Shown piece by piece: positions 1 through 7,608 of a stretch of 64,000 nucleotides of DNA. The stretch is from Methanobrevibacter smithii ATCC 35061 (lineage in GTDB: Archaea; Methanobacteriota; Methanobacteria; Methanobacteriales; Methanobacteriaceae). Position 1 is the stretch's first letter. Each line of letters starts with the position of its first letter. A program made the position numbers and the translations under genes. The notes under the pieces were generated by a model. It made no database searches. It saw nothing but the letters and a program-made list of their open reading frames with translations, and had not been told where the DNA came from. The stretch lies in NCBI RefSeq assembly GCF_000016525.1, contig NC_009515.1, positions 451,001-515,000 of the forward strand, written 5' to 3'.

Positions 1-19
1 ATACAGACCTGCATAATGA

Positions 20-200
20 ATGAAAAATGAGTTAAACTGTTTCAACAGTTATCGCAGTGAGTTTTGGTCTAATGGGTCTTGGTTTAAACTGTCTATCAAC
101 AGATACTCTCCGACATCCAATATGGAGTAATTTTAATAAAGCAGTGAAAAAAACTACTGCCAATTATTTATTTGAAATTGCAGAAGTTCCAGTTTATTAA
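20..200 (+). pseudogene. possible small membrane protein, frameshifted
   Basis: Low-confidence call. An ATG at 20 opens a frame starting MKNELN that is read for only 36 codons. One base further on, another frame runs open from about 37 to the TAA at 198-200 and encodes a hydrophobic stretch (IAVSFGLMGLGLNCL) followed by a mixed tail ending EIAEVPVY. A single-base shift near 37 would join them into a protein of about 60 residues with one membrane segment. The second frame alone could start at GTG 57 or ATG 72. It sits just before a run of membrane-protein genes. I do not recognise the family, and it could be non-coding. Confidence 0.25.
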
Positions 201-213
201 GAAGGGTGTTAAT

Positions 214-933
214 ATGAATAAATTTAATAAAATGTTAGATGACAATATGTTTTTTAGAAAATCATTTCTTAAAAAAGCAGCATTTTGGATGTATGCATTA
301 TTTTTTATGGCAATGCTCTTAATTTTTAAATGGCATTGGTTAACCGCATACTTCATGATAATATATATTTCATTAACCATTGGTCCAGTGTTATTTTTCT
401 ATTATCAAAGAGAAATTTACAAAAAACATGATTGGAAACAGTATATAACATTCTATCCAATAGAACGCTTTATGACTTTATGTTTTACTCCATCAACATT
501 AGGAGTGTTTTTAATTGCATATTTATGTTGTTTCAATAAAATAAATGCATTTGTTTTAGCAATTATCTTTGTTTTACCTATGCTGGGAATCGGCTTAAGA
601 CCAAATTGTTTCAATGACAAAAGCAGAAATAACAACTCATTAGGTTATAGGCCATTTATCTATCTTGGATTAAGTATGTTACTATGTTATATTGGTTTTC
701 CACAAGTAATTTTCGAACACAATGTTATTAATCAAACAATATTATGTGCAATAACCTGTTTGGGATTTTTAGCTTTAATTTTCCCAGATAAAGGAAGTAA
801 TTTATTAAGATTTAATAATAAAACCGAAAAAGGATTCTTATTATATATTATACTAATATTTATTGTATTTTTCATTGTGTTCCATTTTACAAATTCAGGA
901 TTTTACTTAAAAATTTATTTAAACACATGGTGA
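214..933 (+). CDS. multi-pass membrane protein, first copy of a tandem pair
   Basis: Unknown function; about 239 residues with roughly six to seven hydrophobic segments. The ATG at 214 is preferred over an upstream TTG because an AAGGGTG ribosome site precedes it. The product is clearly homologous to the protein at 1199-1957. Shared landmarks are an LP-LGIGL segment followed by FND, a Y-G region, FPDK, and a basic EKG or KKG stretch before the last membrane segment. It is followed after 6 bases by a small membrane protein, and the same large-plus-small arrangement is repeated downstream. I do not know a named family for it. Confidence 0.75.
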   Translation: MNKFNKMLDDNMFFRKSFLKKAAFWMYALFFMAMLLIFKWHWLTAYFMIIYISLTIGPVLFFYYQREIYKKHDWKQYITFYPIERFMTLCFTPSTLGVFLIAYLCCFNKINAFVLAIIFVLPMLGIGLRPNCFNDKSRNNNSLGYRPFIYLGLSMLLCYIGFPQVIFEHNVINQTILCAITCLGFLALIFPDKGSNLLRFNNKTEKGFLLYIILIFIVFFIVFHFTNSGFYLKIYLNTW

Positions 934-939
934 ATTAAT

Positions 940-1176
940 ATGAACAAAAATTTTAAAAATTACATTACAATAGGAGTGCCATTTGTAATTTTTGTAGTGC
1001 ATAGCTTTTTAAACACTTATCTATGGATTATTTTTTCAATGATTGGATTAATAATAACTTATGCTTATTACAAGCAATCAAAAGAAAACAAATACTTAAA
1101 ATATGCTATGAGATTATACATGCTAAATTTTGTTTTTATAATCCTCAGATTACTAATCAGGTATTTAATGACTTAA
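940..1176 (+). CDS. small membrane protein, partner of the first large copy
   Basis: A 78-residue hydrophobic protein with two to three predicted membrane segments and a short basic loop (KQSKENKYLKYA). It is homologous to the 75-residue protein at 1975-2202, which has SDEDKYLRGA followed by the same L-Y-LNF-FIIL ending. The 6-base gap to the preceding gene indicates co-transcription. Function unknown; the fixed pairing with a larger membrane protein suggests a complex, but that is inference. Confidence 0.7.
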   Translation: MNKNFKNYITIGVPFVIFVVHSFLNTYLWIIFSMIGLIITYAYYKQSKENKYLKYAMRLYMLNFVFIILRLLIRYLMT

Positions 1177-1198
1177 AATAACGATAGAGGAATAAATA

Positions 1199-1957
1199 AT
1201 GACAAACCTATTTAGTTTATTCAAATTAGATCCCAATAGAAAGTATTTTCCAAAAAAAGAAGATATTAAAAAAAGAGCAATCAAAAGTTATGGAATAATC
1301 CTATTCTTAGCAATAGCTACATCTAGCATCACATGGTTAGGATTTTTCTGTTTTCTTTTTTTTGTATTTGGAACATGTGGAGTATGGATTGTGGAGTATT
1401 ATGGTGACGAATTAGATGAAAAATATGGATTGTACAACTTCGCTAATTTCAGAGGATTTTCTCTCCAAATTTTCTCATTCATGCTTCTAGGAGCATCAAC
1501 CACCTCTTTATCTGTGCTTATGATATGTTTGTGTGCTGGAGTAAATATTATAAAATCAATTTTATTAGCAATAATATTTGCACTGCCTTTTTTAGGAATA
1601 GGGCTTAAATTTAAAACATTTAACGATTCCAGTTTAGAAGAAAATGGAGAAATTGTTTATGAAGCTGGCTACGAACCTAACTACTATTGGCCAGTACTGA
1701 CTATCTGCTGCTATTTAGGATACACACAATGCCTCTACGAAACATCCATAATAAACATGGCAGGATTACTAATATCCACAACAGCATGCTTCATATGGCT
1801 AACATTCCCTGACAAAATCAACAAATGTCTGCCATTTGAAAACAGAAGCAAAAAAGGAGAAGCAATATATTTAGCAATAGCATTAATCATATTCTTCATA
1901 TTACTTTACCAATTTACTACAATCCCATTTACAGAACTTACAGGAATTACTAATTAA
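1199..1957 (+). CDS. multi-pass membrane protein, second copy of a tandem pair
   Basis: A 252-residue membrane protein with a charged N-terminus (about 30 residues) and six to seven hydrophobic segments. It is a diverged duplicate of the protein at 214-933: LPFLGIGL, FND, FPDK and the final RSKKGE-hydrophobic segment align in the same order. Between FND and the next membrane segment it has about ten extra acidic residues (EENGEIVYE) that the first copy lacks. It starts 22 bases after the small membrane gene and is followed by a second small membrane gene. Function not recognised. Confidence 0.75.
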   Translation: MTNLFSLFKLDPNRKYFPKKEDIKKRAIKSYGIILFLAIATSSITWLGFFCFLFFVFGTCGVWIVEYYGDELDEKYGLYNFANFRGFSLQIFSFMLLGASTTSLSVLMICLCAGVNIIKSILLAIIFALPFLGIGLKFKTFNDSSLEENGEIVYEAGYEPNYYWPVLTICCYLGYTQCLYETSIINMAGLLISTTACFIWLTFPDKINKCLPFENRSKKGEAIYLAIALIIFFILLYQFTTIPFTELTGITN

Positions 1958-1974
1958 AAAAGGAGAATTAAAAA

Positions 1975-2202
1975 ATGAATGCAAAACAAACAATAGCTAT
2001 CATTATCCCAATAGCTATTTTCATTATTAAAAAATATATCAGTCTTTATATAACTATTCCAGTTTTAATAGCCGGATGTATCATAACATATTATTTATAC
2101 GCAAAATCTGATGAAGATAAATACTTAAGAGGTGCTCTTTCACTGTACGGGTTAAATTTCTTCTTTATCATACTTGGTATTGTGCTATATTATATACTAT
2201 AA
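1975..2202 (+). CDS. small membrane protein, partner of the second large copy
   Basis: A 75-residue, two- to three-segment hydrophobic protein homologous to the product of 940-1176. An AAAAGGAG ribosome site lies just upstream of its ATG. The order large-small-large-small shows that a two-gene unit, not a single gene, was duplicated. Function unknown. Confidence 0.7.
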   Translation: MNAKQTIAIIIPIAIFIIKKYISLYITIPVLIAGCIITYYLYAKSDEDKYLRGALSLYGLNFFFIILGIVLYYIL

Positions 2203-2222
2203 AAAGCAATTTACTGAAAAAA

Positions 2223-2236
2223 TTTTTATATATAAA
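2223..2236 (+). promoter_or_regulatory. TATA box for the protease-ycaO operon
   Basis: The sequence TTTTTATATATAAA lies about 25-30 bases before the ATG at 2255, the usual distance from an archaeal TATA box to the transcription start. Transcription would therefore begin at or next to the start codon, so the protease mRNA is probably leaderless or has a very short leader. No ribosome site is seen before this ATG, which fits. Confidence 0.5.
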
Positions 2237-2254
2237 ATTAGATATGTAAAAACC

Positions 2255-2893
2255 ATGTTTAAATTTACAAGCAATGAAGTGAGGGACTTAATAATTTCAT
2301 TTTTCGTTATCTCACTTTCTTTTTCAATATTGTATACAGGTAGAGATTTCTCTGCAATGTACTTTATATTACCTATTGTAATGGTAGGTGTAGGTTTAGG
2401 ATTTATTCTCCATGAACTTGGACATAAATTCAGTGCAATGCATTTTGGTTACTGGTCTGAATATCAGCTCTGGCCAGTTGGTTTGATTATTGCTTTAGCC
2501 AGTTCCTTTTGCGGAATTGTATTTGCAGCTCCAGGAGCAGTTTATACTTATGCAAATTTCTTAGATGACAGAACCAATGGTATAATATCTATAGCTGGAC
2601 CGGTAGTTAATATAGTACTTGCTATTATATTCCTATTAATAGCTGCTGCAGTTTATCCAATGGCATTTTTCAGTCAAACAATGCAAATCATATTCCTTGT
2701 CTGTTCACTTGGATTTACTATTAACAGCTATTTAGCTACATTTAACTTGATTCCTATTTGGAATTTAGACGGCAGTAAAGTACTTAGATGGAATGGATTA
2801 ATCTGGATTGTTACAATTGCTATTTCAGGAATTATGACTTATCTTTCTATGACAGTAGGTGTTGAAGGCATAATAAAGATTTTAATAGGATAA
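2255..2893 (+). CDS. M50 (site-2) family zinc metalloprotease
   Basis: A membrane-embedded protease of about 212 residues and five to six membrane segments. The zinc-binding HExxH motif is HELGH at residues 53-57. A GPxxN motif (AGPVVN) lies near residue 115 and the third zinc ligand is the Asp of LDG at about 172, in a NLIPIWNLDG context typical of the family. ATG 2255 was chosen because the longer frame, back to 2174, runs over the TATA box and into the previous gene. The ycaO gene begins 6 bases after its stop, so the two are probably co-transcribed. Its substrate is unknown. Confidence 0.85.
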   Translation: MFKFTSNEVRDLIISFFVISLSFSILYTGRDFSAMYFILPIVMVGVGLGFILHELGHKFSAMHFGYWSEYQLWPVGLIIALASSFCGIVFAAPGAVYTYANFLDDRTNGIISIAGPVVNIVLAIIFLLIAAAVYPMAFFSQTMQIIFLVCSLGFTINSYLATFNLIPIWNLDGSKVLRWNGLIWIVTIAISGIMTYLSMTVGVEGIIKILIG

Positions 2894-2899
2894 TGGACA

Positions 2900-4099
2900 A
2901 TGGAAAATCAAGAAATAACATTTTTTAAAGGGACACACAGGGTAATACCTCCTTCAAAAACAATCGAAAACAATGAAAGCAAAACAAAAATAGCCGGAAT
3001 AACTCGTATAACTGAAATAACCCATTTGGACAGAATTGGAATTCCTGTTTTTTCAGCTATCAGACCTACTGCTCAGGATGGTGGAATAAGCATATATGGA
3101 GGTAAAGGAATTACCCCAGACCATGCTAAAGCTTCAGCTATGATGGAGGGTTTTGAAAGATACTCTGCTGAAAAGCAGGAAAGTGATGAAACTTTTATTG
3201 CAACTTTAAATGAAATAGACGGAAATTATATTGATCCTATTTCTCTAAATTTACCGAAAGATTTCAGCAAAGATTTGCTTGACACAATGAATTTGGAATG
3301 GAGCATGTCAAGAGATCTGATTTCTGGAGAAGATTACTATATTCCATCTAATGCTATATACCACCCTTATGTTCCTGAAAATAATGTTCAGGGTTTATTT
3401 AAAGGAAATACCAATGGATTAGCTTCCGGAAATATTTTAGAAGAAGCTATTTTACACGGGATTTTCGAAGTTATTGAAAGAGATGCATGGAGTATTTTTG
3501 AACTTACCCATAAAAATTCAAAACAAATCGACCTTGAAAGTATTGACAGTGACAGTATTAATCAAATTCTTAATAAATACAAAGAAAATGGAATTAACAT
3601 TAAGCTAATGGATTTAACTGCAGATGTGGGCGTTCCTACAATAGCTTCATCTGCAGACGATACTGTTTTAAAAGATGCTGGATTATTGTCTTTAGGTATT
3701 GGAACTCATCTCAATCCCGAAATAGCTGTTTTACGTGCCCTTACTGAAGTAGCTCAAAGCAGAGCAACACAAATTCAGGGTGCTCGTGAAGATACTGTAA
3801 GAGCTGATTTTGCACGTAAAGCTGGTTATGAGCGTATGAAAAGAATCAATAGCCAATATTTTGAAGACGAAGAAAATAAAATATCTTTTAGTGATATTGA
3901 AGATAAAAGCACCAATTCCATAAATCAGGACATTGAAATTGTTAAAGATGAATTAGCAAAAAACGGATTAGATAAAATATTATATGCTGATTTAACACGT
4001 CCTGAACTTGGAGTAAGCGTAGTTCGTGTTGTGATTCCTACAATGGAACTCTATTCCCTAGACAATACCCGTGCAGGAGACCGCTGTTTAAAATTTTAG
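2900..4099 (+). CDS. ycaO: YcaO, methyl-coenzyme M reductase thioamidation enzyme
   Basis: A 399-residue YcaO-domain protein. The ATP and magnesium binding acidic residues are visible in EGFERYSAE (residues 83-91), EEAILHGIFEVIERD (181-195) and the later RALTEVAQSR segment. In methanogens, YcaO with TfuA uses ATP and a sulfur donor to turn a backbone amide of an active-site glycine of McrA into a thioamide. The immediate tfuA neighbour supports that role here. No mcr gene or small precursor peptide is nearby to suggest a peptide-natural-product role. The C-terminus ends in GDRCLKF without the proline-rich tail seen in azoline-forming YcaOs, which is consistent with a TfuA partner. Confidence 0.9.
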   Translation: MENQEITFFKGTHRVIPPSKTIENNESKTKIAGITRITEITHLDRIGIPVFSAIRPTAQDGGISIYGGKGITPDHAKASAMMEGFERYSAEKQESDETFIATLNEIDGNYIDPISLNLPKDFSKDLLDTMNLEWSMSRDLISGEDYYIPSNAIYHPYVPENNVQGLFKGNTNGLASGNILEEAILHGIFEVIERDAWSIFELTHKNSKQIDLESIDSDSINQILNKYKENGINIKLMDLTADVGVPTIASSADDTVLKDAGLLSLGIGTHLNPEIAVLRALTEVAQSRATQIQGAREDTVRADFARKAGYERMKRINSQYFEDEENKISFSDIEDKSTNSINQDIEIVKDELAKNGLDKILYADLTRPELGVSVVRVVIPTMELYSLDNTRAGDRCLKF

Positions 4100-4105
4100 A
4101 TTCAT

Positions 4106-4759
4106 ATGGTTAAAATAATAATTTATACGGGTTTATCACTTTCATTTGATGAAGCAAAAGAAATATTGGATAATCACGACGATGTTGAAGTTATTTATAA
4201 AAAACCCATCAAACGTGGAGATCTTGGATTGGCCATTAAAGAACATCCTGACATTATTGGAATAATTGACGGTGTTTTTCATCAGAATTCTGCAGTTGCC
4301 CATAGAGAAATCCTAAAAGCAATTGATGAAGGAATAACTGTTGTTGGATCATCCAGTATGGGTGCCCTAAGAGCTTCAGAACTGGATACTTTAGGTATGA
4401 AAGGAATCGGTTATGTTTATGAACAGTATGCAACTGGAAAAGTAACTTCTGATGATGATGTTGCAGTTATGCTTGACAGTGAAACTTTAGAGCAGTTATC
4501 CGAGCCTTTAATCAATATGGAGTATACATTTACAAAAGCCGTAAAAGAAAATATCATTACTGAAGATGAAAAGAATGAATTGCTTTCCATTGCCAAATCC
4601 ACATTCTATCCAAAAAGAAATTATGCACAAACATTAAACAGTTCAAAATTAGATGATGATACAAAGAATCGATTAGTTACCTTTATTCGTTTTTGCGAGG
4701 ATATTAAAAAAGAGGATGCAAAATCTTTAATAAGGTATATAACACGTGTGATAGAATGA
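4106..4759 (+). CDS. tfuA: TfuA-like thioamidation partner protein
   Basis: A 217-residue TfuA-family protein. It has the family core SSSMGALRASEL near residue 90 and an IDGVFHQNSAVAH segment before it. TfuA works with YcaO in thioamide formation and is thought to deliver or activate sulfur. The gene begins 6 bases after ycaO and overlaps the next gene by 4 bases (ATGA), so translation is probably coupled across all three genes. Confidence 0.88.
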   Translation: MVKIIIYTGLSLSFDEAKEILDNHDDVEVIYKKPIKRGDLGLAIKEHPDIIGIIDGVFHQNSAVAHREILKAIDEGITVVGSSSMGALRASELDTLGMKGIGYVYEQYATGKVTSDDDVAVMLDSETLEQLSEPLINMEYTFTKAVKENIITEDEKNELLSIAKSTFYPKRNYAQTLNSSKLDDDTKNRLVTFIRFCEDIKKEDAKSLIRYITRVIE

Positions 4760-5766
4760 ATCTAGATGAAAAAGTTGAAAAAGTAAAAAACACACTTAAA
4801 AATCGTAAAGTTGCAATAGCTTTTTCCGGAGGTGCAGACAGTACATTACTTGCATATCTTGCATCTGAAGTTAGTGATGACCCAATAGCTATAACTATTG
4901 ATAATCACATATTTCCTACAGGTTTTATCAAACACTGTAAAAAAACAGCTAAAGAATTTGGAATCAGACATCAGATTATTGATTTGAATTTCTACGAACA
5001 TGAAAATTTACTGGCCAATAAATCAGACAGATGTTTTGTATGCAGAGATTTAATGTATGGGAATATTAAAAAGTATGCTGAAAAAAACGGTTATGAATCT
5101 GTTTTAGACGGAAATAATATAAGCGATTTGGTTTTAGATAGACCAGGAATACTAATTACATATAAAAACAATATTGAAAGTCCTTTTATTCATGCCAAAT
5201 TAACTTCTAAAGAGATTCATGAATACTTAAACAGACACAGTATTCCATTTTCAAGATCAACTACCTGTCTTGGAACCCGACTGCCTACCAACACCAGAAT
5301 GACCAGAGAAAATATTAAACAGATCAGTGACAGTGAAGATTACATCTATAAAAAAACAGAGTGTGAAATCGTCAAAGTTCGAAATAATAATGGGCTTGCC
5401 CTATGTGAAGTTGACAATTTAAATAAAATATCAAATGAAAATACATTAAAAGAAATAAACGCTAAATTAAAATCAATAGGTTTTAAAAAAGTAGCTTTAA
5501 ATTTATCAAAAATTGATGATGATGAAAGCATTGCTGTTGACTATTCAGAGGGTAGTTTCGAATACCAGCTCCCATATACAATAAATATTGAAAATACAAA
5601 AAATCAGCTAAAAGATAAAGTAATTTCAAGCGATTCTAAAAAAATAGCTGTCAAAAATCAGATAATCTATGAAAACGGATTAATTAAAGGTAATAACTTC
5701 CAGTCAGAAGAAGAATGTTTAAATAAGTTTATGGAATTATTGCCAGATATAAGAAGAAATGTATAA
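4756..5766 (+). CDS. LarE-like ATP-dependent sulfurtransferase
   Basis: A 336-residue PP-loop ATPase of the LarE/NH3-dependent synthase group. The pyrophosphate loop is SGGADST (24-30). Three cysteines, C93 and C96 in RCFVC and C171 in STTCLGTR, match the three-cysteine form of LarE that binds a [4Fe-4S] cluster and transfers sulfide. LarE normally makes the nickel pincer cofactor, but no larB or larC is in the window. The overlap with tfuA suggests a role as sulfur donor for McrA thioamidation, which is inference. The C-terminus extends about 60 residues beyond a usual LarE and ends in an Asp/Arg-rich tail. Confidence 0.8.
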   Translation: MNLDEKVEKVKNTLKNRKVAIAFSGGADSTLLAYLASEVSDDPIAITIDNHIFPTGFIKHCKKTAKEFGIRHQIIDLNFYEHENLLANKSDRCFVCRDLMYGNIKKYAEKNGYESVLDGNNISDLVLDRPGILITYKNNIESPFIHAKLTSKEIHEYLNRHSIPFSRSTTCLGTRLPTNTRMTRENIKQISDSEDYIYKKTECEIVKVRNNNGLALCEVDNLNKISNENTLKEINAKLKSIGFKKVALNLSKIDDDESIAVDYSEGSFEYQLPYTINIENTKNQLKDKVISSDSKKIAVKNQIIYENGLIKGNNFQSEEECLNKFMELLPDIRRNV

Positions 5767-5769
5767 AAC

Positions 5770-6234
5770 TTATTTGTTTTTCATTTCTTCATATTTTTTT
5801 AAAACAATATCAGGCGTTTCTATATTTTTATCAAAACTTTCAGCGAATGTGTAATTTTTTTCTTCAGGATTATCAGTGTTTCTAAAGCCCTGAAGAACTA
5901 ATTGTTTTCCGTCAATTTTAAAGCCAACACCATCAGCTTCAACTTCAATCAAATTAATTTCTATTTCAGATGCATCTTCAAGTTTTGCATCTGCCTTAAC
6001 TTCATATTTTAAATTTAAGTTTTTATGAGGCATTAGCTCATTAATGGTTCTTTTTATAACAGATTCAAAAAGTTCTAAAAATTTTACAACAGGAGGGAAA
6101 TCATTGGCCCAGTAATAAGCAAGTACTGAATTCAAGACAATTTCATGTTCAACATAATCATCTTTAAGTCTTGCTCTAACACCAACAGAATTCCCATCCA
6201 TAACTTTTATTACCAAAACTGGATTAAGAGCCAT
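5770..6234 (-). CDS. conserved hypothetical protein
   Basis: A protein of about 154 residues that I do not recognise. It is acidic, mixed alpha/beta in appearance, with no membrane segment or cysteine motif. ATG 6234 is preferred over a start at 6243 because a GTGGTG ribosome site lies just before it. It lies 11 bases after the CBS-domain gene on the same strand and is convergent with the larE-like gene, 3 bases away. Confidence 0.6.
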   Translation of the reverse strand: MALNPVLVIKVMDGNSVGVRARLKDDYVEHEIVLNSVLAYYWANDFPPVVKFLELFESVIKRTINELMPHKNLNLKYEVKADAKLEDASEIEINLIEVEADGVGFKIDGKQLVLQGFRNTDNPEEKNYTFAESFDKNIETPDIVLKKYEEMKNK

Positions 6235-6245
6235 ATACACCACAC

Positions 6246-7085
6246 TTAATCCACTAAAGCTTTAATTAAATCACTAGCTCTTACAAGCCCTATTAACTCT
6301 CCTTCCACACCAATAACTGGAATTTGTTCAATATTTAATGTTTTCATTTTTTTAGCACAGTCAGATGCTTTAGTTTTAGAATTAACTACTTCAACTTTAT
6401 GTGTACCAACATCTTCAACAAGCTTGTCAGTGAATTTTAAACAATTTTTCTCAATATATAAAACAGAAGTACTGTCCCAGGACCATTTATCTCCTTCGGT
6501 TCCTACTGTAGAACTGTGTTCACTACGTTCTGAGATAATTTCTGATTCTTCAATAAAATCAGTTTCAGTTAAAATACCCACTAATTTAGCAGAATCATTT
6601 AAAGCTAAAACAGATTTAAGACCGAACTGTTTCATAGTTTCAAATGCAACATTTAGAGGAGTTTTATACCATGTTGTTGGAACTGTAGTAATCATGAAAT
6701 TTTCAACAGGATCATCACTTTCAAGTTTAATTAATGCATTGGATACCAAATCAAAGGAAGTGATAATACCTACCAAATCACCATTATCATCAACAACAGG
6801 AACTCTCCTAACATTATTATCAATCATTTTTTTAGCTACATCCTTAACATCGTCATCAGGACTTGCAGTAACCAAATCAGTACTCATTAAAATAGCTATT
6901 TGTTCTTCATCAGGATTGACAATTAAATCTGAACGAGTTATTAATCCCACTAGCTGTTTAGTGTCACCTTTAACAACAGGAAGAACCGCTTTATCTTCTT
7001 TCCTCATTAAGTCTAAAACTTTTTCACGGTTTCCAGGAACTGAAACACTAACAACATTTTTAGACATAGCTCTTTTTACTAACAT
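6246..7085 (-). CDS. protein with four CBS domains
   Basis: A 279-residue protein built from four CBS repeats. Each has the pattern 'V..... AL..M......VPVVD..G.LVGI.T..DL': for example RVPVVDDNGDLVGIITSFDL in the second and IPVIGVEGELIGLVRASDL in the fourth. Paired CBS domains bind adenine nucleotides and act as energy or ligand sensors. ATG 7085 has a GGTG ribosome site; the longer frame back to 7163 would overlap the stress-protein gene. No catalytic domain is attached, so it probably regulates a partner protein. The identity of that partner cannot be told from the sequence. Confidence 0.85.
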   Translation of the reverse strand: MLVKRAMSKNVVSVSVPGNREKVLDLMRKEDKAVLPVVKGDTKQLVGLITRSDLIVNPDEEQIAILMSTDLVTASPDDDVKDVAKKMIDNNVRRVPVVDDNGDLVGIITSFDLVSNALIKLESDDPVENFMITTVPTTWYKTPLNVAFETMKQFGLKSVLALNDSAKLVGILTETDFIEESEIISERSEHSSTVGTEGDKWSWDSTSVLYIEKNCLKFTDKLVEDVGTHKVEVVNSKTKASDCAKKMKTLNIEQIPVIGVEGELIGLVRASDLIKALVD

Positions 7086-7140
7086 GATAAACACCTTAAA
7101 ATAGTTTATTAAAAATATAAAAAAAGGGAATGTTGAAAAA

Positions 7141-7566
7141 TTAGTGAATAACCAACACCGCACATTTAGCAGCGTTAACTACTTTTTCAGCAACACTACC
7201 CATTATAAATCTGTCAAATCCGGATTTACCAGAACTACCAATAACAATCAAATCAATGTCTTCTTCTTTAGCTACTTCCAAGATAGTTTTAGCTGGTGAA
7301 CCTTCCCTAATAATTCCATGGAATTTTATACCTGAAGTTTCATCCATTTCTTCAAATTCTTTTATATTATCTTCAGAACGTTGCTTGAGTAATTGGTTTA
7401 ATTGATATACCTCATCATCCAATGGAAGCCCGTTAACAAAATTATTTTCAGTAACACTAAGCGCATAAATATCAGCACCAGTAGTTTTAGCTAAAAATAA
7501 TGCATGTTTTTCAGCTTTTTGAGCAAATTCTGACCCATCAGTTGGGACTAATATTTTTTTGTACAT
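7141..7566 (-). CDS. universal stress protein (UspA family)
   Basis: A 141-residue single UspA domain. It starts MYKKILVPTDGS and ends with the nucleotide-binding pattern G-2x-G-9x-GS (GSSGKSGFDRFIMGS) and CAVLVIH. That motif marks the ATP-binding subgroup. ATG 7566 follows a GGGAGAT ribosome site, so the TTG five codons upstream is not needed. It lies just upstream of the CBS-domain gene on the same strand, a pairing of two nucleotide-sensing proteins that may be co-expressed. Confidence 0.9.
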   Translation of the reverse strand: MYKKILVPTDGSEFAQKAEKHALFLAKTTGADIYALSVTENNFVNGLPLDDEVYQLNQLLKQRSEDNIKEFEEMDETSGIKFHGIIREGSPAKTILEVAKEEDIDLIVIGSSGKSGFDRFIMGSVAEKVVNAAKCAVLVIH

Positions 7567-7608
7567 GTTTCCATCTCCCAAGTAATTTGACTTTATGTTT
7601 TATTTATA

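Noticed and set aside
20..5766. Peptide-natural-product (RiPP) cluster with the small frame at the left edge as precursor
   Set aside because: YcaO and TfuA are found as McrA modification genes in methanogens generally, the small frame is broken and hydrophobic, and no transporter or dehydrogenase is present.
6424..7104. Long open frame on the plus strand opposite the CBS-domain gene
   Set aside because: It is the antisense shadow of a well-supported CBS gene. It has low-complexity Ser/Thr-rich composition and no family features.
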